Source: Blautia luti (lineage in GTDB: Bacteria; Bacillota; Clostridia; Lachnospirales; Lachnospiraceae). Taken from it: a stretch of 64,000 bases of DNA. Below the pieces are notes generated by a model, which did no database searches, had not been told where the DNA came from, and worked only from the letters and a program-made list of their open reading frames with translations. How positions within the stretch are numbered: the stretch's first letter is position 1; every line of letters begins with the position of its first letter. The stretch lies in contig NZ_JAAITI010000011.1 in NCBI RefSeq assembly GCF_013304735.1, positions 39,000 to 102,999 of the forward strand. The letters run 5' to 3'. Positions 8,266 to 15,614 of this stretch are shown here, one piece after another. A program made the position numbers and the translations under genes.

Positions 8266-9885
8266 ATGGCAAAAGTATATACAGAAGAAGAACTGAATAA
8301 TTTCAGCAGGGAAACACTTATGGCAGTCATCCTGTCCATGCAGGATCAGATTCACCAGCTGAATACAAACATGGAGCGCCTGATCGAGCAGATCGCTGAT
8401 GCAAACAATAAGCGTTACGGCCGTTCTTCCGAAAAACTGGAAACGATCTCCGGACAGCTGGAACTGGAGCTTATATTTAATGAGGCTGAAGTACTTACGG
8501 AAACACTGTATGTGGTTGAGCCTGTTGAGGAAGATGTGATACAGCCGCGTCGTAAAAATAAAGGAAAACGGGAGGCAGATCTAAAAGATCTTCCGATTGA
8601 AGTGATCGTCCATACCCTGTCAGAAGAAAAACTCCAGGATGTCTTTGGCACAGATGGATGGAAACAGCTTCCAGACGAGATATATAAAAGGGTACGTGTG
8701 CAGCCGGCAGTCTATACTGTTGAAGAACATCATGTGGCAGTCTACGCTGGTAAGGACAACCAGACAATCATAAAAGCGGACCGTCCGAAGAATCTGCTCC
8801 GTAACAGCCTGCTTACTCCGTCACTTGCGGCAAGCATCATGAATGCCAAGTACGTAAACGGGCTTCCTCTTTACAGGATCAGCCAGGAATTCCTGCGGAA
8901 TGACATCCATATCTCCAGACAGGTCATGGCAAACTGGATGATCCAGTGTGCGGACAGGTATCTGGGAATCCTTTATGACCGGCTCCATAAGGAGATGTAT
9001 CAGTTTCATGTACTTCAGGCTGATGAGACTCCGGTCATGGTCACTAAGGATGGACGGCCGGTAAACAGTAAAAGTTACATGTGGATCTATCGGACCGGAA
9101 AGAGTTATACGGATACTCCGATCATCCTGTATGAATACCAGCGAACCCGAAAAGCGGACCATCCGGAAGAATTCCTGAAGGATTTTAAAGGGATCGTAGT
9201 ATGCGACGGTTACTCTGCATACAGGAAGCTGGACAGGGAAAATCCAGACATCGTCTTTGCCGGCTGCTGGTCACATGCAAGGCGCAGGTTTGCGGAGGCA
9301 TTGAAAGCCCTGCCGAAAGCAGCACAGAAAAATGCGAAAGAGACTGTAGCTTACGAAGCAGTCAGCCGGATCGCAGCAATCTATCATCTGGACAACCAGA
9401 TGGAGGGACAGCCTGCAAAAGTCAGAAAGATGTACCGTCAGGCCAATATCAGACCTCTTGTAGAGGCCTTCTTTGCATGGGCAAAAGAGATCCAGATTAA
9501 AAATCAGCTTTCCAGAGGAAAGACTCTGGATGGGATCAACTACTGTATCAATCAGGAAGTTTCTCTGAAAGCCTTTCTGGAAGACGGTGATATTCCTATG
9601 GATAACAATGCGACAGAAAGTGCTCTGCGTAGCTTTTGTCTCCATAAGCATACATGGAAGCTGATCGACAGTCTGGATGGCGCAAATGCCAGTGCCATTA
9701 TCTACAGCATCACAGAAACGGCAAAAGCTAACAATCTGAATCCTTTTCGGTATCTTGAACATGTCCTGACTGTATTGAAGGACCACCAGGATGACAGGGA
9801 ATATAGTTTTATAGATGATATCCTGCCATGGTCTGAAAAACTTCCAGCAATATGCCGGAGCAAAACAAAAGCAACTAATATTTAA
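8266..9885 (+). CDS. tnpC: IS66 transposase TnpC
   Basis: The 539-residue DDE transposase of the element. The N-terminus has a leucine-rich coiled coil (about residues 15-50) as in IS66. Then come an HTH/zinc-finger-like part and the catalytic domain with LQADETPVMV (first Asp), VVCDGYSAY (second Asp) and MDNNATESALR (Glu). The C-terminal IS66 segment with NLNPFRYLEHVL is also present. Length and motifs are complete, so the enzyme is probably functional. Confidence 0.95.
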   Translation: MAKVYTEEELNNFSRETLMAVILSMQDQIHQLNTNMERLIEQIADANNKRYGRSSEKLETISGQLELELIFNEAEVLTETLYVVEPVEEDVIQPRRKNKGKREADLKDLPIEVIVHTLSEEKLQDVFGTDGWKQLPDEIYKRVRVQPAVYTVEEHHVAVYAGKDNQTIIKADRPKNLLRNSLLTPSLAASIMNAKYVNGLPLYRISQEFLRNDIHISRQVMANWMIQCADRYLGILYDRLHKEMYQFHVLQADETPVMVTKDGRPVNSKSYMWIYRTGKSYTDTPIILYEYQRTRKADHPEEFLKDFKGIVVCDGYSAYRKLDRENPDIVFAGCWSHARRRFAEALKALPKAAQKNAKETVAYEAVSRIAAIYHLDNQMEGQPAKVRKMYRQANIRPLVEAFFAWAKEIQIKNQLSRGKTLDGINYCINQEVSLKAFLEDGDIPMDNNATESALRSFCLHKHTWKLIDSLDGANASAIIYSITETAKANNLNPFRYLEHVLTVLKDHQDDREYSFIDDILPWSEKLPAICRSKTKATNI

Positions 9886-9892
9886 AATCTTG

Positions 9893-9908
9893 CCGCCGGA
9901 AACGGCGG
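9893..9908 (+). terminator. GC hairpin after tnpC
   Basis: CCGCCG, a GAAA tetraloop and CGGCGG form a tight hairpin just after the tnpC stop. There is no long T-run, so it may be a weak terminator or a structural part of the IS end. Confidence 0.45.
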
Positions 9909-9933
9909 CTTAAAGTTAGAGCAGTACGGATAG

Positions 9934-9949
9934 TTTACCGTATACAAAT
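9934..9949 (-). repeat. Right inverted repeat of the IS66 element
   Basis: Exact reverse complement of 7144-7159. The similarity to the left flank continues outward in part: on the reverse strand CCTGTTG precedes it here and TCTGTTG precedes it on the left, with a 3-base offset. Confidence 0.75.
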
Positions 9950-10102
9950 AAACAACAGGCTGAACAGCAAAGTATGCCATTCAGCCCATCACATTATATT
10001 TTTGTATTCTATAAACCTATGATTTTATCATCAATCTGAGAGGTTTACACAGAATAATTTACACTACCCTTTATGTATCTTTAAACGCCCAAATTAGAAA
10101 TA

Positions 10103-10741
10103 TTACTCTTCTTCACTCTTCTTCAACTTCGAATAATAACTATCCGCAGTATAAAGCGCCGCCACCGGATTATGCCCCAATACACGGTCTTTCGTCACTG
10201 CTGTCGTAGTCAGTGCCTCGGAATATTTGTAAAACAGACTGTCATGCCCCACACAAAGTCCGACCACAACATTCAGGTCCGTCTTCGCCTTGTTCAGAAG
10301 CTTTGCCTGCAGGATCGGATTACACATATTCACACCGACACCTTCGCAGCATTCCGGGATGCCGACCGATGTCTTCTTCTGTGTTCCGGCTTTACAGCCG
10401 ACACCATACACCTCAAAGCCATGTCTGCGCAGGATATCTGCCAGGATACGGCTTTCTTTCAACAATCCGACACAGGTTGCGATCCCGATCTTTTTCGCAT
10501 TAATCTTCTTTGCAAAATCCATGATTTCTTCGACACGGGTATGTTTGCAGTAATTCTCATACTCTACTTCAGCTGCAGCGATTGTTACTTTGCGGTTCTC
10601 GTCTTCATTGTAGCATTCCATAGCTTCATTTAGAACTTCTTCATCCATGTGTGTTGTCAGACAGAAATCCGGATAGGTTTTATCCATTTTACTGCAACTT
10701 TTTACTGCGCAGTCGATACAGGACATGGCTTCTTTTTTCAT
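10103..10741 (-). CDS. DUF1847 cysteine-rich metal-binding protein
   Basis: The ATG at 10741 follows AAAAGGAGAGTG; the upstream extension to 10789 lacks support. The 212-residue protein starts with a cysteine block (CIDCAVKSCSK) and has more cysteines in IATCVGLL, GVGCKAG, IPECCEGVG and VGLCVGHDS. That pattern is typical for DUF1847, a family of anaerobes annotated only as a putative metal-binding protein. A Rossmann-like segment, KKIGIATCVGLLKESRILADIL, sits in the middle. The real substrate is unknown; a role in metal or one-carbon/corrinoid-type metabolism has been suggested by family context only. It stands alone between the IS element and a long gap. Confidence 0.85.
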   Translation of the reverse strand: MKKEAMSCIDCAVKSCSKMDKTYPDFCLTTHMDEEVLNEAMECYNEDENRKVTIAAAEVEYENYCKHTRVEEIMDFAKKINAKKIGIATCVGLLKESRILADILRRHGFEVYGVGCKAGTQKKTSVGIPECCEGVGVNMCNPILQAKLLNKAKTDLNVVVGLCVGHDSLFYKYSEALTTTAVTKDRVLGHNPVAALYTADSYYSKLKKSEEE

Positions 10742-11283
10742 TTTTTCACTCTCCTTTTGTATACCTTGGTATCTACAGAGGCCTGCCACTGGCAGATTCT
10801 CTAGATTAAGCTTTACTTTGTAAAATATCCTCTATTTACTTCATAATAACAAATACTTATACTACAGACAATGGTTTTCCGTTTTTATTTTCTTATTTTT
10901 TGTAGTTCTTTTCTATGAGAAACGTTCCCCGATTCAGGGTTGATTTGTCATGAATTGTCGATTCTGATTTTTGAAAAATTATTGAAAATTATCTTTTTAA
11001 ACTTGAAGATATATAACAGTCTCTCTGATAGACCATCATCTTTGGATTTATACTATCATGTATAGGTTATTTCGTCAATCAAAACATTTATCCACTTCCC
11101 TCATTTCAATCCTAGCTCTTTCAATACCTCAGCCGAATACTAGCTACATGGAAGCCAATAAACCATGCAACGGCGGTTCTTTTATTCGCCAGTATATGCA
11201 ATTTCTATCTCATAGCCGCCGTTCTCATAGTAGGCGTGGGAAAAATAGTATCTTATTGTTATTTCTGAAATATAAAATTTGAA
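10742..11283. other. Gene-free gap, possible decayed gene
   Basis: About 540 bp with no credible gene. The part next to DUF1847 should carry its promoter. On the reverse strand between about 11095 and 11245 short peptides resemble coding sequence broken by stops: AYYENGGYEIEIAYTGE then, after a frame change, YSAEVLKELGLK. This may be a decayed gene, but I cannot name it. A forward ORF at 11058-11282 has no ribosome site and an improbable composition. Confidence 0.35.
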
Positions 11284-12129
11284 TCATAAAACTTCTTTCC
11301 CTCTCAAATCCATTTTTACCAAACCAACTACTAACAATCCAATAAAAATTGCCGTGTCCACAAATAACAGTACAACAACACTTTTTACTACTCCGAAAGT
11401 AAAAAGTATGGAGAAGATTTCCACTGACAACACAATAAAACACATATAATTTGTCAAATACTCTGTTATAATTTCTCCATAATAATTGTTCATCTGCAAT
11501 TTCGCATAGATAAAAGGTTTTAATAAATAACGGATTATGATACATATAACAGGACAAATAAAAATCCAGTTTTTATTAACTAGGGATGTTGCCACTCCTT
11601 TACTCCATTGTACTGGAATTTCTGTCGGCAACTTAGAATAAGACAAAGCCCCAATAATCAAGCATAGTGCAGTAATCATAGTCCAGGTAAGCATACTTCC
11701 CCATATATACAAAAAGCTGACGGAATCCAGTTTGAAAACAGTTCGATTATCTTTCCAATAGTCATGCAAATCTGTTACATATTGTTCTACCTGTAATTTT
11801 TCATAACTAATACTTTCTTCATCCAGCATTTTTTCGCACATGAGTTTCGCCTTATTCAAATCAGTAATCTGATTTTTTAATACTTCCTTTTGCTTCTCAA
11901 GCATTTCCTGCAATGTTACTTTTTCGGATATAATACTTCGTATATCTTCAATAGAAATTCCCAATGTACGTAGATATGCAATCTTCTTTATATTTTCCAC
12001 ATCATTTTCAGAATAATCTCTATAACCATTACTTTCATTTCTCGAAGGCTCAATAAGTTTTTCCTTTTCATAAAAACGGATATTAGAACGGGCTAAACCT
12101 GTTCGCTCTTCTACGTCTTTTATAGTCAT
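11284..12129 (-). CDS. MerR-family regulator with C-terminal membrane domain
   Basis: A 281-residue protein with an N-terminal MerR winged HTH (IKDVEERTGLARSNIRFYEK; RDYSENDVENIKKIAYLRTL) and a coiled-coil dimer helix (about residues 70-120). Instead of an effector domain it then carries about four membrane helices (near 141-163, 188-205, 228-250 and 250-272). The segment LPTEIPVQWS between helices resembles the DUF1648 signature of SdpI-like immunity proteins. A membrane-tethered MerR regulator would sense something at the membrane, possibly a peptide toxin, and act on nearby DNA. The start has GAAAGGAGGGC upstream. No partner gene lies adjacent. Confidence 0.8.
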   Translation of the reverse strand: MTIKDVEERTGLARSNIRFYEKEKLIEPSRNESNGYRDYSENDVENIKKIAYLRTLGISIEDIRSIISEKVTLQEMLEKQKEVLKNQITDLNKAKLMCEKMLDEESISYEKLQVEQYVTDLHDYWKDNRTVFKLDSVSFLYIWGSMLTWTMITALCLIIGALSYSKLPTEIPVQWSKGVATSLVNKNWIFICPVICIIIRYLLKPFIYAKLQMNNYYGEIITEYLTNYMCFIVLSVEIFSILFTFGVVKSVVVLLFVDTAIFIGLLVVGLVKMDLRGKEVL

Positions 12130-12278
12130 ATTATGCCCTCCTTTCGAGCAACTCTATTTTACTTAATAATAAGCTATAAACAAGGTTTACAGTCAAGCAT
12201 TTATCAAAAAACTATAGTTGTTGATAAGGACATGAAAAGCTGTCCAAAATAGAAGGTGAACCGGATTGCTGCTCCGAC

Positions 12279-12479
12279 TCAATCTTCCACGTGGAATACA
12301 TCTTCCACCAGCATATTAAAGTATTTTGATATCCGCAGCATAAATTCGGCAGATGGGGTGCTGTCCCCACGTTCTATCCTGCCAACAGTTTTGGTGCTGT
12401 ATCCGATAGCAGCGGCAAGGTCATCCTGGTAAATGCCACGCTGTTCCCGGATTTCTCTGATATTATTGGTAACCGCCAT
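12279..12479 (-). CDS. Small XRE-family HTH regulator
   Basis: A 66-residue single-domain Cro/C1-type protein starting at ATG 12479 (AGAAGGGA upstream); the extension to 12545 is not supported. The HTH is IREIREQRGIYQDDLAAAIGYSTKTVGRIERGDSTPS-like in pattern: helix 2 QDDLAAAIG and recognition helix STKTVGRIERG. The end, YFNMLVEDVFHVED, matches the YdaS/Yozg-like short regulators of mobile elements. It lies just downstream of a truncated S24 repressor on the same strand, as if the two halves of a phage-type repressor were now separate. Confidence 0.8.
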   Translation of the reverse strand: MAVTNNIREIREQRGIYQDDLAAAIGYSTKTVGRIERGDSTPSAEFMLRISKYFNMLVEDVFHVED

Positions 12480-12577
12480 AAAAATCCCTTCTTTCAGTTC
12501 TATAGATATTTTCTTATTGTCAATTATGCAAAATAATGTGTCCAATAAAAAGGACTTGCAATTTTATCGGCAATGCT

Positions 12578-13126
12578 TTATCGGCAATGTCCTGTAATAG
12601 CAGAAGCATCAGATTTTCCAAGAACTTTTCCAAATATGTCTAAGCGGTCATTTTCACTAACCTTGATAGGTGCATACTTTTCATTAAGAGAGATAAGGAA
12701 AATTCCGTCTTTATCGTTTTGTAATTTCTTAATATAGGCTTCTCCGTTAAGAGCGAAGATGCCGATTTCTCCATTAGCAACAGATTCCTGTTGTAATACC
12801 CATGCAATCTGACCATCATGGAATTCAGGTTCCATACTGTCACCACTAATACGGATACCGAAAGTAGTATCTTCCGGCAGGATAGATTCATCTATGCGTA
12901 CAGTCTCTTTCGGTCCGTCTACAAGGAAGTTACCGGTTCCGGCTGATACGGCATTTTCAAAAATATCAATGCTACGGAATGGAATTATCTTAGCAGTCTG
13001 CTTTTCATACATTCCGGATGCGTGGAGCAGATTGATATAATCCATAGCTTTTGCGGTATGCTCCTCAGTGCTATTCATGAAGAAGAAGGCGAAGAAAAGC
13101 TTCATCTTCTGATGGTTGATAACCAT
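12578..13126 (-). pseudogene. S24/LexA-like repressor without its HTH domain
   Basis: The C-terminal part is a clear S24 auto-cleaving domain: GIRISGDSMEPEFHDGQIAWV with the serine and, later, AYIKKLQ with the lysine of the dyad. A linker before it, MDYINLLHASGMY, is typical for XRE-S24 phage repressors. The expected N-terminal HTH is missing: upstream of about 13126 the frame reads low-complexity hydrophobic residues and shows no ribosome site. Possible starts are 13126, 13105 and 13078. It is best seen as a truncated repressor, perhaps still folding as a peptidase domain. The adjacent small XRE gene may come from the same element. Confidence 0.65.
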
Positions 13127-13333
13127 ATTCCGGCATGTGCTAAGCTGTACTAAAATTAAATATAAAATATCTAAAACCATGATGTCAGACCACAGTTGAC
13201 AACAATTTGACAACAAAATTTGGGATAATAATGAATCGTTATGAAGCATGACGAATTTCAGGTGAAAGGACACAGGTTTGAGAATGAAATCAAAATTGAT
13301 TCACTGGATCAATGATTGATATGCATGACAACA

Positions 13334-13373
13334 AGAGCACTTCTTAGAGTTAATCTGAGAGGTGCTTTTTTTT
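13334..13373 (+). terminator. Orphan rho-independent terminator
   Basis: AGCACTTCT and GAGAGGTGCT pair and are followed by eight T residues on the forward strand. No forward gene lies upstream within 3 kb, so it may be what remains of a deleted gene. Confidence 0.6.
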
Positions 13374-13388
13374 CGCACTAAAAAATAT

Positions 13389-13417
13389 ATCCCGGCAGTC
13401 AACTTCTGTAAAACAGT
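13389..13417 (+). repeat. Copy 1 of a 29-bp direct repeat
   Basis: It begins ATCCCGGCAGTCAACT and ends AAAACAGT. The same 29 bases with two mismatches recur at 15152-15180. Each copy lies just upstream of a small regulatory or DUF6462 gene, and together they bracket the truncated DUF6462 gene and the TetR/DUF3786 pair. Confidence 0.75.
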
Positions 13418-13435
13418 GAATTACGCGAAAATATC

Positions 13436-13705
13436 ATGGATAAAAATTATAAACCAATCACAAGTATGAAGGAAGTATCGGAGCAGCTTAGAAAATTGCG
13501 CCGACAGTATCTGCGTTATCAACAGGCAGAGATTATTTACAGTATTTTTCATAAGAAATTATTTGAACTTGCCAGTGATGCAGGTGCGATTTACAGAATA
13601 GATGGAACCGTATTGATCAACCGGGATATTTTTGATGTCTATCTGGAACAATTCCATGAACTGGCGACAGGAAAGGATAAGGTGGTGTATGGGATATGCA
13701 CGTAA
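13436..13705 (+). CDS. DUF6462 family protein of integrative elements
   Basis: An 89-residue protein with the DUF6462 pattern: RYQQAEIIYSI, then ELASDAGAIYRIDGTVLINRD-like middle and IFDVYLEQFHELA end. Such proteins are common in integrative conjugative elements of Clostridia, usually beside the integrase, and may act as excisionase-like or small DNA-binding proteins; that role is inferred. The ribosome site is weak. Its 3' end overlaps a second, truncated DUF6462 gene by 17 bp. No integrase remains in the window. Confidence 0.7.
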   Translation: MDKNYKPITSMKEVSEQLRKLRRQYLRYQQAEIIYSIFHKKLFELASDAGAIYRIDGTVLINRDIFDVYLEQFHELATGKDKVVYGICT

Positions 13706-13787
13706 AGATGTAGAGAAAACAAAGAAAATGGCAAAGAAATTTGTACGCTATCAGGAAGGGGCAGAGCTTTACAGCATTGGACTGAAG
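13689..13787 (+). pseudogene. Truncated second DUF6462 gene
   Basis: It starts MGYARKDVEKTKK and reaches the DUF6462 motif FVRYQEGAELYSIGLK. Family similarity then stops at about 13787 and the frame runs into the reverse-strand TetR gene, ending at a chance stop at 13967. The second half with the expected DAGA and VLIN segments is absent. The break lies within a few bases of the TetR stop codon (13794), marking a deletion or insertion junction. Confidence 0.7.
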
Positions 13788-13793
13788 TTCCTC

Positions 13794-14375
13794 TCAGATT
13801 CCATGAAATGCCCGGTATTCCCGGTACATTTCAATCATATTTTTTTTTGCATTTTTCAAATAAGAAGTATCGGCGCTGATTCGTCCAAGAAGAAAATATC
13901 CCTGATAGATAGAAAGCATGCGCTGAGAAAGAATTTTTGCATGATCTGGAGACAATCCGGAGCATAACAATACTTCCTGAAAAATCTGCTCAAATTTTTT
14001 CAGTCCTTCCATAAATACAGATGCAACTGCAGGCTTGCTAAGTGCTGTTTCCATGCCCATCACCGCATACGGGCAGCCTGCAAATGTTTGTCCATTTGTC
14101 CTTTCAGATAAAAAATCAAAGATTTCTTCAATAAAACTTTCCCAGTCATTTCCCTGAGAACTATTTTGAAATTGTTCCAGTAAGATTTTTTGATAGTATT
14201 CCGTTACCGCTGTTGCCAGGTCATCCTTGCTTTTGAAATAAAAATAAAAAGATCCTTTTGGAAGGTCTGTTTGTTTGAGGATTTCGCTGATTCCAGTAGC
14301 AGAATACCCATTTTTCCAAAATAATTCAGCAGCACACTCGATCAGGCGTTGTCTGGATTCTTCACCCTTTTTCAA
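13794..14375 (-). CDS. TetR/AcrR-family repressor
   Basis: A 193-residue TetR-type repressor. The N-terminal HTH reads RLIECAAELFWKNGYSATGI, then SEILKQTDLPKGSFYFYFKSKDDL. The ligand-binding half resembles the LmrA/YxaF group (CPYAVMGMETALS near residues 105-120). It overlaps the upstream DUF3786 gene by 14 bp, so both form one operon. A palindrome matching LmrA/YxaF-type operators lies in the promoter of that operon (15041-15058), which suggests autoregulation. The stop codon abuts a broken DUF6462 gene. Confidence 0.85.
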   Translation of the reverse strand: MKKGEESRQRLIECAAELFWKNGYSATGISEILKQTDLPKGSFYFYFKSKDDLATAVTEYYQKILLEQFQNSSQGNDWESFIEEIFDFLSERTNGQTFAGCPYAVMGMETALSKPAVASVFMEGLKKFEQIFQEVLLCSGLSPDHAKILSQRMLSIYQGYFLLGRISADTSYLKNAKKNMIEMYREYRAFHGI

Positions 14376-15000
14376 TTCGCATTTCCTCCTTCAGTCTGGA
14401 AAACAGATGCGTAAGTGCAAACATAAGCGTTTCATAATGCATGTAATCTAAAGTATTCCTATCTGCAAGAATTTGAAGACTTGCCGGGAACTCGTCATCA
14501 GCTTCCCAGAAACGAATGATAATCGGCAAAAAAGGAAAAAGATTTAATTTAAAAGCAACATCTCCTTTTTCCAGTTCCTTTCCGGAAAGTGATATACAGG
14601 CATTACGCAATTCAACGGTTTTTCCGTTAAAAAAGTCAGCGGTATTCTGAAAAAATCCTCTGTTCGGCGAGAGATTTCCTGTTCGGACAGAGGAAAGGCT
14701 GTTTATATTTACAAATTCATGTGACAGATGGCATCTATCCTTTGAATAACATAAAACATCATAAATAGTCATTGCTTCATTATGATTGGCTTCATGAACT
14801 ATTTCAAAATCATTATCTGACCACTGAACACTTCCCGTTTTTCGGTTAATACGATAGGTACGGTTAATAAAAGTAATATATAACCAGTCAGAATTGTGAT
14901 CTAATGAATATTTATGTATCATTGTAGCCTGATCATATTGCAGGAAAACATGTGCCATTGAAATTTTTGTTTTATCATAATTATTGATAGCTTTCGTCAT
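14362..15000 (-). CDS. DUF3786 protein
   Basis: A 212-residue protein started at ATG 15000 with TTGGAGA upstream; an in-frame TTG at 15012 overlaps that site. It fits DUF3786: a middle region TIYDVLCYSKD, then NTADFFNGK and a C-terminal block FPFLPIIIRFWEADDEFPASLQILAD. The function of the family is unknown; in anaerobes it is often found near corrinoid or iron-sulphur proteins. Here it is the first gene of an operon with the TetR repressor and may be what the repressor controls. Confidence 0.75.
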   Translation of the reverse strand: MTKAINNYDKTKISMAHVFLQYDQATMIHKYSLDHNSDWLYITFINRTYRINRKTGSVQWSDNDFEIVHEANHNEAMTIYDVLCYSKDRCHLSHEFVNINSLSSVRTGNLSPNRGFFQNTADFFNGKTVELRNACISLSGKELEKGDVAFKLNLFPFLPIIIRFWEADDEFPASLQILADRNTLDYMHYETLMFALTHLFSRLKEEMRIEKG

Positions 15001-15037
15001 ATATTTCTCCAAGAATATTTTTGTTGTAGTTATTTAC

Positions 15038-15066
15038 AAAATAGACTAATCGGTCTATAAAGTCAA
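15038..15066 (-). promoter_or_regulatory. Promoter and TetR operator of the DUF3786-tetR operon
   Basis: On the reverse strand TTGACT (15061-15066) and TATTTT (15038-15043) are 17 bp apart. Between them lies a palindrome, ATAGAC then 6 bp then GTCTAT (15041-15058), which resembles the ATAGACC-type operators of LmrA/YxaF repressors. A bound TetR dimer would block the polymerase. Confidence 0.7.
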
Positions 15067-15151
15067 TACATTTTGCGTACCAAATAAAAATTAATGATCA
15101 TGAAAAGTAAATGACTAAGACTTCCCATACCTTCTGATGGCAGATGACAGA

Positions 15152-15180
15152 ATCCCGGCAGTCAACTACTGCAAAACAGT
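15152..15180 (+). repeat. Copy 2 of the 29-bp direct repeat
   Basis: Matches 13389-13417 at 27 of 29 bases. Its last five bases (ACAGT) are also the first bases of the GntR operator palindrome. Confidence 0.75.
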
Positions 15181-15220
15181 ATATAACAGTTGACAACAGT
15201 ATTATACTGTTATATACTGT
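15176..15220 (+). promoter_or_regulatory. Promoter with nested palindromic GntR operators
   Basis: TTGACA (15190-15195) and TATACT (15213-15218) are 17 bp apart. The outer palindrome ACAGTATATAACAG (15176-15189) pairs exactly with CTGTTATATACTGT (15207-15220). An inner palindrome, AACAGTAT-T-ATACTGTT, fills most of the spacer (about 15195-15211). This is an unusually clear operator for the YtrA-type GntR repressor that follows. Confidence 0.85.
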
Positions 15221-15239
15221 TTGCAACAGGAGAGAACAT

Positions 15240-15614
15240 ATGAAGATTATAATCAATAATACATCGATGGTACCAATTTATGAGCAGATCATGGAGCAGA
15301 TCAAGGCGCAGATCATCTCCGGAGAGTTAAAAGAAAATGATATATTGCCGTCCGTGAGAACAATGGCAAAGGAACTGAAGATCAGTGCACTTACTGTGAA
15401 GAAAGCATATGACAATCTGGAAGCAGAGGGCATGACAGTCACAGTTCATGGGAAAGGAACGTATGTAGCGGCTTCGAATACACAGCTGATGGAAGAAGAG
15501 CGCAGGAAAGAGGTTGAGGCGGATCTGGAAGCAGCAATTCAGAAGGGAAGGCGCTGCGGAATGAAGGAGGAAGAGATCCGTTCGTTGTTTGAACTTATCA
15601 TGGAGGATGAATGA
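15240..15614 (+). CDS. GntR family regulator, YtrA type
   Basis: A 124-residue regulator started at ATG 15240 after CAGGAGAG. It has only the winged HTH (MVPIYEQIMEQIKAQIISGE; LPSVRTMAKELKISALTVKKAY; GKGTYVA) and a short two-helix tail, as in YtrA proteins that repress ABC exporters. The stop overlaps the start of the ABC ATPase gene (ATGA), so the three genes form an operon. Nested palindromes in its promoter point to autoregulation, perhaps released by antibiotics acting on the envelope, as for YtrA in Bacillus. Confidence 0.9.
   Translation: MKIIINNTSMVPIYEQIMEQIKAQIISGELKENDILPSVRTMAKELKISALTVKKAYDNLEAEGMTVTVHGKGTYVAASNTQLMEEERRKEVEADLEAAIQKGRRCGMKEEEIRSLFELIMEDE

Larger units (their letters stand above)
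7144..9949 (+). mobile_element. IS66-family insertion sequence, three-gene type
   Basis: A complete-looking IS66 element with the standard gene order tnpA, tnpB, tnpC. Canonical IS66 ends begin GTAA; here these are at 7155 and at 9938 (reverse strand). The inverted match extends outside those ends: ATTTGTATACGGTAAA at 7144-7159 is the exact reverse complement of 9934-9949. The 8 bp next to each GTAA end (TGTATACG and CGTATACA) are inverted copies, not a clean direct target duplication. All three ORFs are intact, so the element may be mobile. Confidence 0.85.

Noticed and set aside
7147..9946. Ordinary 8-bp target duplication around IS66
   Set aside because: The 8-bp flanks are inverted copies of each other, not direct copies, except for the palindromic GTATAC core.
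11058..11282. 74-codon forward ORF between DUF1847 and MerR genes
   Set aside because: No ribosome site; composition unlike protein; better reverse-strand fragments exist there.
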